Shown here: positions 55,932-64,000 of the stretch, piece by piece
Numbering within the stretch: the first letter of the stretch is position 1
Layout: the number at the start of each line of letters is the position of its first letter
Origin: Chondrilla cf. caribensis
Lineage: Eukaryota > Porifera > Demospongiae > Chondrillida > Chondrillidae
Reading direction: 5' to 3'
DNA: 64,000 nt
Assembly: GCA_964020155.1 (NCBI GenBank)
Contig: OZ026551.1
Coordinates: 2,782,018-2,846,017 of the forward strand
Position numbers and translations under genes: made by a program
The notes under the pieces: generated by a model
Seen by the model: only the letters and a program-made list of their open reading frames with translations
Databases searched by the model: none
Told to the model about the DNA's origin: nothing

Positions 55932-56219
55932 TTCCTTCAAAGGTTAAATCTCATCCTACCATCACCAATATTAATGTAGCAAGATCAGGGAAACCAGTTC
56001 TTAGAGTAACTTGGATCACTCCTCAAAGTGAGTTTTCCCATCATTAAATATCAAGTGCAGTACAAAAGAAGTGGCACTGCTTGGATTACAAAGGATGTGA
56101 CATCACGATCTACCACCCTGGGGAACCTCTCTGTTGGTACTATTAATTTTATCTAGCAAGTGAGAGCTGTTTCTGATGTTGGAGCTAGTCCATACTAGGG
56201 ACACAAATTACACATCGAG
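55932..56219 (+). pseudogene. Dead FN3 exon, right arm
   Basis: Starts VPSKVKSHPTITN after an AG acceptor, then an extra base near 56035 shifts the frame to TAA. The GYQVQVR strand is replaced by an AT-rich run and PYSDVG is damaged. A donor-like gtataac follows. Confidence 0.8.
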
Positions 56220-56581
56220 GTATAACTACTACGTACTACTATTAAATAGCTAGGAAACATGCTTATATAGTGGAGAGCAACAACCAAATTGAAACTCCAG
56301 AAACCCTGACTTTGGCTCTCAATAAGACCCTGAAATTTGAATTTGTTTTTGTGTATGTCCATGTAAATCAAGGATGCCAAATTTTGTCACTATTAATTTT
56401 ACATACAAAGGTTCATACTAACTTTATTGTATTTTGTTCATATTTCAGGTATGAATTGTGTATGTATATGTAGGTATATATTTACTGGTATATTAAGTAT
56501 AGAAATCAGAAAATAGAATAATATTCTATGGCTAATATCATAGACATCACCTTTTTACCATTACATCCATTTTTTACATAG

Positions 56582-56868
56582 TTCCTTCTCAGGTAAGCCC
56601 TCATCCTGTACTCACCAAAGCAGCAAGATAGGGAAAATCACCCCTTATAGTAACTTGGACTGTGCCTGTAAGTAAGCGAAGGATCATCAGATACCAAGTG
56701 CAGTACAGAAGAAGTGGTGCACCAAGTTGGACTACAAAGAATGCAACATCAACATCCACCACCCTGGAGAACCTTTCTGCTGGGACTAGTTATCAAGTTC
56801 AAGTGAGAGCTGTTTCCGATGTTGGAGCTGGTCCATACAGTGATGTGGGGACACAAATTATTCAGTAT
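56582..56868 (+). pseudogene. Dead FN3 exon, right arm
   Basis: Acceptor and most of the FN3 are kept, with an in-frame TAG after KAAR near the start. The usual CCTCGAG|gtatg donor has been deleted. Confidence 0.8.
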
Positions 56869-57152
56869 CAATGCCACAACTGCTATTGATATGTAGATAT
56901 AAGGAGAGTTGTCAACTGCAAGAGGTGCATGAGTATAGTTATATATAGTGTAGAATATAAAAACATTAATTATGATAACAATGTCCATATGTAAGCGATT
57001 TATCCAGTATTAGTAGTATATACAATTATGGTATACTGCATAGTATAATTATAGTAACTTACTATAAATATACATGTACGTATGTACGGCACATTTATAC
57101 CATTATTATAGAACTGTTGACACAATATAAGTAATTATTATGAATAATTTGG

Positions 57153-57800
57153 TATACATAAGACAAATTATTCTCTAAGCAAATCCCATTGCACAGTCGA
57201 ATATCATAGCATAAACCTTAATTATTATTAATAAGGCAACAAGCGCAGCACACAAAATACCTGGGTCAAATGGCCCAGCAAATACATCTTCAGTGGTATG
57301 CAATTCGTTTATTATGTTGCATACAGTAATATTTGATTCAGAGGTTTAATACTTATTATATACCTCACACCAATCAATTCTCCATCATCTAGCTCTGTTA
57401 TGTGCATATATATGGGAATTCAAACATCTGTGTATAATACGTACATCGTATCTTCATCAAATTATCCAATGTCCCTGCATGATCAATAAAATTACAATAC
57501 GAATAATGACGTATTATTAATATTATTATTAAAATAATCTGATTAGTACATGTTCCAGGTTACCACTTGACACACTTCCTAGCCTGTGTGCTCCATATCA
57601 ACAAGAATGTAAATAGCAAAGGGATTGGATAAATTACGGCTATAATATTATGTATGCTATACTAGACAAGTTCCATTTAATATAATAATCTACGTGCATA
57701 GTGTTTCTCAATAAATTTGGAGGATCAGTTGTATAAAGTCAATAGCATTGCATGCAGCATATGAAAGATAATATACCGCAAGTGGTAGTATTATATTATT
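57153..57800. other. About 640-bp block present only in the right arm
   Basis: The left arm runs directly from 'gaataatttggtat' to 'ttataacacatattta' (reversed), while the right arm has about 640 extra bases. No coding frame or clear inverted ends were seen. It could be an insertion here or a deletion in the left arm. Confidence 0.7.
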
Positions 57801-58029
57801 ATTATAACACATATTTACTTACACTAAATTAAATTAAATGCACATAAATTATATGTATATGCATATTTTACAATCAAATAAAAATAAAAATAATAATAAT
57901 TACAATAATTATACAATAGATAACAATATAATTAATATTACATACATATTATACCATACATGTTATGTATACATTATATATGATATAATAATAATAGTAA
58001 TAATAATAATAATAAGTGTAAATAGAAAA

Positions 58030-58635
58030 TTAGAAGATAAGGAAATCATCATGGAAGTCATTACTTGACCCCAGGACTGATGCCGCATTCCCCCTTTGAA
58101 CAGCCACGGCAATTCTTTGTAGCAGGTAGTGGTGCGATCTCCGCTCTCCTGTCTCTGCCTTGAGTCGCAGGGCCAGCTCGTGCAGGAAGTTCCTGGCCTC
58201 GGAGCCTAAAACCCCTGTGGTTTCAATTCCAATGGGGACGAAAAGATGGGTAACAGCGATGTCCTTGTACTTCTCTATCTTTAGCCGTTCCGCATGGTTG
58301 GCTACGGCACCAGGCCCATTTAGGATGATGGAGGAATGTGATGGGGCAAAGGTGTCTGGGCATGTTGCATCCCACACTAAAATATGGCCTCTCTTCCAAG
58401 GAATAGTGGTAGCAACATCGGGTCGCTTTCCATCTGACCGGGAGATTCCTGATGGCTCAAGAAGGGATGGCACCTTAGCTGTTGCAAGAGAACATTTAAT
58501 GATGTCATTGATGGCAGTATGTCCAGAAAAACGACCTTGACTTTTCCTGCAACTCAACCCATGAATAGCCAAATGGTCCACCTGAGTGCCGCATTGATGG
58601 TACTTGTGAGGATGGCAAAGTGACACCCCTTTCAT
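58030..58635 (-). CDS. Retroelement C-terminal fragment with endonuclease motifs (right arm)
   Basis: Mirror copy of 48105-48710, also open for 201 codons. Differences are A to T near residue 17, G to A near residue 51 and R to P near residue 92. The 5' truncation point (about 58636) abuts sequence that is continuous in the uninterrupted paralog at about 24120, which dates the insertion before the arms were duplicated. Confidence 0.72.
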   Translation of the reverse strand: MKGVSLCHPHKYHQCGTQVDHLAIHGLSCRKSQGRFSGHTAINDIIKCSLATAKVPSLLEPSGISRSDGKRPDVATTIPWKRGHILVWDATCPDTFAPSHSSIILNGPGAVANHAERLKIEKYKDIAVTHLFVPIGIETTGVLGSEARNFLHELALRLKAETGERRSHHYLLQRIAVAVQRGNAASVLGSSNDFHDDFLIF

Positions 58636-59978
58636 TATAATATGTACGTATAGCTGATTTGTGCAAAATATCTATGTTTTAACTGGATATGTTAGTACCA
58701 TAATATTATAAATAATACATCACATTAAAAAGATTACCGGTATACTAAATATGCTCCATGGTATTAATGCCAGAAAGTACAATATGCAACTGAATTCAAG
58801 GGTGCATGTATTGTACTGTTTCAATGGACCTGATGGTATATGATCAGTATGTGTATACCAATAGTTTGTACAGTGTATTAGCATTGGTGTACAGATTTGC
58901 ATTCATATTTATCTTATAATCTCTAATAATTTTTGGAGACAGGCAATCGGGCAGTTCACTTGCATTGGATTTACGTGTCCTGACACTTGTGCTAACTCAT
59001 ACAATTACAGTGCTTGTTGAGAAGGGGAAGAGTGAAATATACTGTCCTTTTTATACCACTCCCATCACTTGGTCCCCGTGACTTTGGAAACCTTTGATGT
59101 TCTCGGCCATGAAGCTCCAGTGTTCCTGGCTAATCAGGTTGGCAGCTGGCGTTAAAATGTCCTAATTTATATATTATATTACAATGTCATGGATACACAA
59201 TAATAAATACAATAACATGGAGACATGGTTGAAGACACAGTCCACATACATTCTGGCACAATCACGAAAGTGGCTCTCCCCAATACGTCATGCAGCAATG
59301 AAGACATCAAATCAGCGAAAAAGTGAACACTTAGCTATGAACCATACATTGTCAAGTCATGCAGTAATTACATGCCTGTACATTTGTATAAACAGAAAGT
59401 TAGCTAAGCTAGTAACGTCAGTAAAGTGTTAAGTGTTATGTAAAAATACTAATTAGATAGAATAAGTATAAGAACTTTTTTCTGCATGGGATGGAACCCC
59501 CAACCTCTCGCTCCATTGCTCGGATTAAGATGTTTACTGTAGGTCTTGTTTAGTCGTCTCGTCTGTGTGGAGATCAGAGGAACAAATCTCATCCCTTCCA
59601 ATAGTGCTAGGCGAAATTAAGTTAATCAGATAAAATCTGAGCATTGTTCGAGCACTGATTCAATCTGGATGGTAGACAGTTGCATGAGGCACTCTTCATT
59701 CCAGTTCACACATGAACAGTTAATGCATCGACCACTGCTGTTACACCTGCAGTAGATCGGCAACTTGTACAATCAAAGGTATCACACCATCTCATTGTCA
59801 ACCATTTTTGCATTATCTTGCATGATATTGATGATTATTACGTATTCAAACTCCAAACAACCTACAAAATGTTGTACAAAATAACGTTGAGAAATCTCAA
59901 AAGTACAGTAGTACAGAAGCATGTCTCCTTACAACTCATTTACAGTTGTTCGGAAAAGGTACAATTTACCACAGAGAA

Positions 59979-60030
59979 ATGACATTCTTCATCATTTATA
60001 CTACGGCTATTGGTTTATGCTAGAGCATTG
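59979..60030 (+). pseudogene. Relic signal exon, right arm
   Basis: Reads MTFFIIYTTAIGLC and then TAG, where other copies have TGG. Donor gtaaga remains. Upstream the palindrome (59887-59900) is intact but the TATA position reads tacagaag. Confidence 0.75.
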
Positions 60031-61776
60031 GTAAGACCTTCAAAATAATTATGTATATATTGATTCAGAGAAGTGTGCAATTATTCCAACAACTGTGATC
60101 CATTTTTCAATTACTATCATTGAACCATTAAAGGTACCATTAATAGTGCTAAGCTAGGTAAGACAGAGCCACCACCACCCACCCATATAATTATTGTACA
60201 CATATGCCTTGAATAATAGTACTCTATCCTATGGGTATAGGTATATTCTGAAGTGATTGTAGTGTGATTAATATTATAATAAGTCAATTACCTCTAAGCC
60301 ATTCACATGTCGACCTGGGAAACCATTCAACAGTTGTTTTGCATTTTATCATAATATCTTCTATTAGGCTGTATACAGAATGCTCAGCTTTGGATTATTT
60401 CTGTATGCAAGTTATAATATCACTGTTTTAAACAAACTGAGCACAATTTGCATGAAATGTACATTTACACAATGAGATATCTTTTGTAAAAATAATAATA
60501 ATACTGTATTTATGGTCTGTTAGTAGTCAAAACAAAACTCTCACTTTTATAACCAAATCATCTTGAATGGAGTGACTAATAGTATAATTTATTAACAGCG
60601 CATTACATCATATTATCTATCCATTGTAGCCAGGTGAAATAGATTTAACTTATTTTTTTCAAGCAGTGATGTACCAATGTATACGGGGATATTTCCAAAT
60701 ACTGATTATTATGAGCAGCTGAATGTATTTACAGATACAGATTACGGATACAATACCAGCATCTTTGCAATGTGTAGGTGGTTGTAAACACTATTCGAAA
60801 GGATGTAAATGCAAGTATGTAAAATATTGCCACCATAGAATAGCTCAATACTCTAGTAGATGTGGACACTGCTAATAGTCAGTCTAAGAGACACCATCAA
60901 TTGAAGACAACATAATATTATTGTATGGAATCTGATCTAACTCCAAGGGTTATTCTTAGTCCAATCACCAATAATAAGCAGATACTTAAAATCAGCACTG
61001 ATACAGATACAGCACCCTGCAATGTGCTTAGTATGTTGGTAACCCGTCTAATACACTTCATATGATCCCTATTTCATGAACACTATGTCAGCCAATACTG
61101 CTAGTGAGTACCACTAATGAGTACAGATTTGGTATGCCTTCAGATATGTACATGTATGACTGTGTGTGTGTTAAATGAAATAAAAATGTACAAATGTGAT
61201 GAGTTCTTAGAGTGGTTAGTCTATTCCAGTAAGTGGGAAGCCCTTCTTATTGACAACATACTTAATATCGCTGCTTGTTCTCGTAACAATCTTAGCGTAT
61301 GTAGCATTAATCAATTAACTGACTAGCATATTACTCTACTAATACTGATAGCAAGTGCTGCTGATGAGAAATACAGATTTGGTATGCCCTTCAGATATGT
61401 ACATGTACTAAGTAAGTTTCACTTGACTGTGTGTGTGTGTGTTAAATGAAATGACAATGTACAAATGTAATGAGTTCTTAGAGTGATTAGTCTATTCCAG
61501 AAAGTGGGAAGCCCTTCTTATTGATAACATATATACTTTCTATGGTTGCTGGTTCTCGTAACATTTTCAGTGTCTGTAGCATTCAATATTTAACAGACTA
61601 GCATGTCATACTACGTACGTGTGGTAAGCACAATGCAACAAATGTGAAGTATATGAAAATGTATAATAAAAATAATAGTGATTTAGACCAATTTTATTGG
61701 GGTTCCATTACTTCTTTACCTCATAATAATATTATACCAACATGTGGATCTATGGTTGTTCAATTTGCACTTACAG
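60031..61776. other. Relic interior, right arm
   Basis: Paralogous to 25319-27158. It holds only the first bases of an Ig exon (near 60133) and copies of the 'gagtggttagtctattccag' type module (61208, 61480). No other exon seen. Confidence 0.55.
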
Positions 61777-61914
61777 AAATGAATAGTATAGTGAATCCCC
61801 CTGTTAAACCCTGTATAGAATAATAAAGTACATGTACATATGAGTGTGTGTCCTTCTGGTAGTGATTGTTCTGATACTGGTCATTACCATCACAACAGTT
61901 GTCTACCTCACAAG
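61777..61914 (+). pseudogene. TM exon relic with stop plus AATAAA, right arm
   Basis: Acceptor cttacag and donor gtatgt are intact. The frame reads EMNSIVNPPVKPCIE, then TAA at 61821-61823 overlapping AATAAA at 61822-61827, as in the 27159 copy. Confidence 0.75.
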
Positions 61915-62281
61915 GTATGTAGATTAATGATATACTAGCAGCAACTGTATTTGACTGTTATAATGTCTATTTGTGGGAAGAGTGTACTGTGTTGTGTTCT
62001 TTGTGCATGCACATACATGACATTGTGCATAAGCTGTATATGGACTGTAAGTATATGTACCACATCACATTGTATGTGATGAACGTACATGCATGTATGT
62101 AAATATGTTGGTATGCCGATGCAAATGATGTATGACTATAGGTTCATTCATACTGTATGCATATTAAGCATGTGTTAAAATTCAGAGAATAATTCATAAC
62201 ATATTCCAATTAATTTACAAATATCAATATGAGCTCTAAATTCAGCAATCTAACTACCCCTCACTCGCTGACATTCTATAG

Positions 62282-62308
62282 GAAGCACAAGAGAAATGCA
62301 TTAAGAAG
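62282..62308 (+). pseudogene. Tail exon relic, right arm
   Basis: RKHKRNALR after the acceptor, then AAG|gtac. The NPAY/YEEI block is missing, as at 27948. Confidence 0.6.
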
Positions 62309-63896
62309 GTACTACTTTCCCACATTCCTGTGAGCAGACTCAAGTGAATCGGTTAATGTAGGCAAATGCTTACTCGTCTAAGAGTCCATCAACTATAGAG
62401 CGGTTGCACATGGTATCACTGTTCAGCCTATATACTCAACTTTCGTATGTCAAAAATGTATGTTGGCCATTGACATTTCTAGCTGTAGTGACTATTTACT
62501 CTCCTGCAATACCAAGAACAAGAAAGTATTTCACGAAAGTGTCCTTCATCGGTAGAAAGTATCCTTACATCTCTAAAAGAAGCGATTCTTCACAGGATAA
62601 TAGCAATTTCTCGAATTTTTAGTAAGTACATTGATGATGTACACAGTGCTTTCAGTATGAGCATTGGACACGTATGACAGGCCTTGCAGAAACCTACTAA
62701 CACATTGCTGCCATACTTTACTGGTTGGAGACCACAGTCCACATATATTCTGGCACAATCACATAAGTGGCTTTCCCAAACATGTCATGCAGCAATGAAG
62801 ACATCAAAACAGCAGAAAAAAGTGAACACTTATAAGCTATGAACCATACAATGTCATATTATGCAGTAATTACATGCCTGTACATTTGTATATTAAGCAG
62901 AAAGTTAGCTAAGTTAGTAATGTTAGTAAAGTGTCAAGTGTTATGTAACAATACTAAATTAAATAGAATATAAACTAATAAAAATTAATATGAAAACTGG
63001 TGAGTTTGTCAACTTCTTCCAGCATGCAATGGACTAATCTGGATCCCCCCAACCTCAGGACTGCGGATCATCACTCAACGTTGACCTAAATTTGGAAATC
63101 AACAGGGGTGCTGAATGATTTCTTTCTGGAGACTACATTTAGGCCCTAAGAAGGATCAAAAAACACATAAAATGGGACATGTTCTGCAATATTCACCAGT
63201 TTCACTCTATAACATCTCTGTAAATATAGATGACATGTACATGCATGTGATTCTGCCCAACGTGAGCACATGTTGGGGCCAAAAATATTTCCAGATTGGT
63301 ACAGGTCTGTGCTTGGCATCAAACTTGGCCCCATGGCTCCAGATCCACACCCTTGAAGTAAGCATACATATGCAGCACAGCATACATATATTGTTATTCA
63401 TGTACCAGCAGTTCGTACTCACCTCCAACAAAATGAACACTAGAAATGTATGTGTTTGGGCCATGGTTAATATGGTCCTTTCTTTTGATAGCATAAAACT
63501 ACAGACGTTGCAGTTCAGCATCCTTAGGGATTCTTTAGAAGTACAAGCCTATGCTCTTGCCTTCCTCTCGGATCTGTTCATGCAAAGAGGTGCACAGCAC
63601 GAATTGCCGTCTTCTCGCGTACAACATGTAGATCTTTTGCCATGCGGAGGTAAAAATCACGTCTAGATGGAAGAAACTCTAGCTCCATGGCTCAGATGAA
63701 CACGTTAATTATAACTGTCTTGTTCAGATATATAATAGTGTGCTTCTCACCATTGAGACGTACAACTTTGAAAAGGTTGCCCATCCTACATTTCCCAGAA
63801 ACCTTACCAGCCTCGTGACCCCATATAAAGCTTTTCTACCGTTATCCATTAAAGCCTCTCTCATCTTCTCGCCATTCAAAAACTCATTCATATCCA

Positions 63897-63988
63897 TTGA
63901 GAAATCTCAAAAGTACAGTAGTATAAGAGCATGTCTACTTCTCATTTGTTTCCGTTGTTCGGAATAAGGTACGATTCGCCACAGTGGA
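63897..63988 (+). promoter_or_regulatory. Gene E core promoter
   Basis: Perfect TTGAGA-AA-TCTCAA at 63897-63910 and TATAAGAG at 63922-63929; ATG at 63989. Nearly identical to the gene C promoter. Confidence 0.7.
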
Positions 63989-64000
63989 ATGACATTCTTC
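63989..64000 (+). CDS. Gene E signal-peptide exon, first four codons
   Basis: ATGACATTCTTC (MTFF) in the same context as the gene B and C starts; the window ends here. With an intact promoter it is likely the next member of the receptor array. Confidence 0.65.

Larger units (their letters stand above)
53271..63986 (+). repeat. Right arm of the giant inverted repeat
   Basis: Contains, in order: the last FN3, TM and tail exons of gene C, two dead FN3 exons, a 640-bp insertion, an endonuclease ORF on the minus strand, a receptor relic (59180-62960), and the upstream region and promoter of gene E. The segment from about 59200 onward is also paralogous to 24400-29820. Confidence 0.93.

Overview
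The window is intron-rich animal DNA, AT-rich and full of transposon debris. Exons end in GT and start after AG, several introns are only about 60 nt, and the coding content is fibronectin type III (FN3) and immunoglobulin (Ig) cell-surface receptors. I infer an early-branching marine invertebrate, most likely a demosponge, from the compact introns and FN3 style; no species marker is visible.

The + strand carries a head-to-tail array of related type I membrane receptor genes. The ancestral unit is a TATA promoter, a signal-peptide exon, one N-terminal Ig exon, many FN3 exons, a transmembrane (TM) exon and a short tail with NPAY and YEEI motifs. Almost every ectodomain exon begins and ends in phase 1, so modules can be lost, gained or skipped without breaking the frame. 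Gene A (732-7607) is the 3' part of an intact copy. Gene B (8747-23090) is decayed at its 5' end: truncated Ig, an FN3 with a stop, and a Tigger transposon and a reverse-transcriptase relic in introns. It then has eight intact FN3 exons plus one dead one, and no TM of its own. A receptor relic (about 24400-28700) keeps promoter, signal, TM and tail fragments. Gene C (29820-41478, with 3' exons at 53535-54980) reads as one open frame of 1,467 aa when spliced. Gene E begins at 63989 and runs off the window.

The largest feature is an inverted repeat of about 10.3 and 10.7 kb arms (42579-52830 and 53271-63986) around a 440-bp spacer. The right arm supplies the 3' end of gene C. The left arm is a reversed copy inside gene C's last large intron. 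Arms look nearly identical near the centre and diverge outward, with two large indels. This is either a real palindrome or two haplotypes joined in assembly.

Mobile DNA includes a complete Tigger/pogo element, three hAT-like non-autonomous elements with 8-bp target duplications, a larger fold-back element, two retroelement relics with restriction-like endonuclease domains, a 131-bp insertion with a hammerhead-like core, a tandem-repeat insertion, and long TG/CA tracts. Paralogous introns give empty sites for several of these. I saw no rRNA, tRNA or CRISPR.
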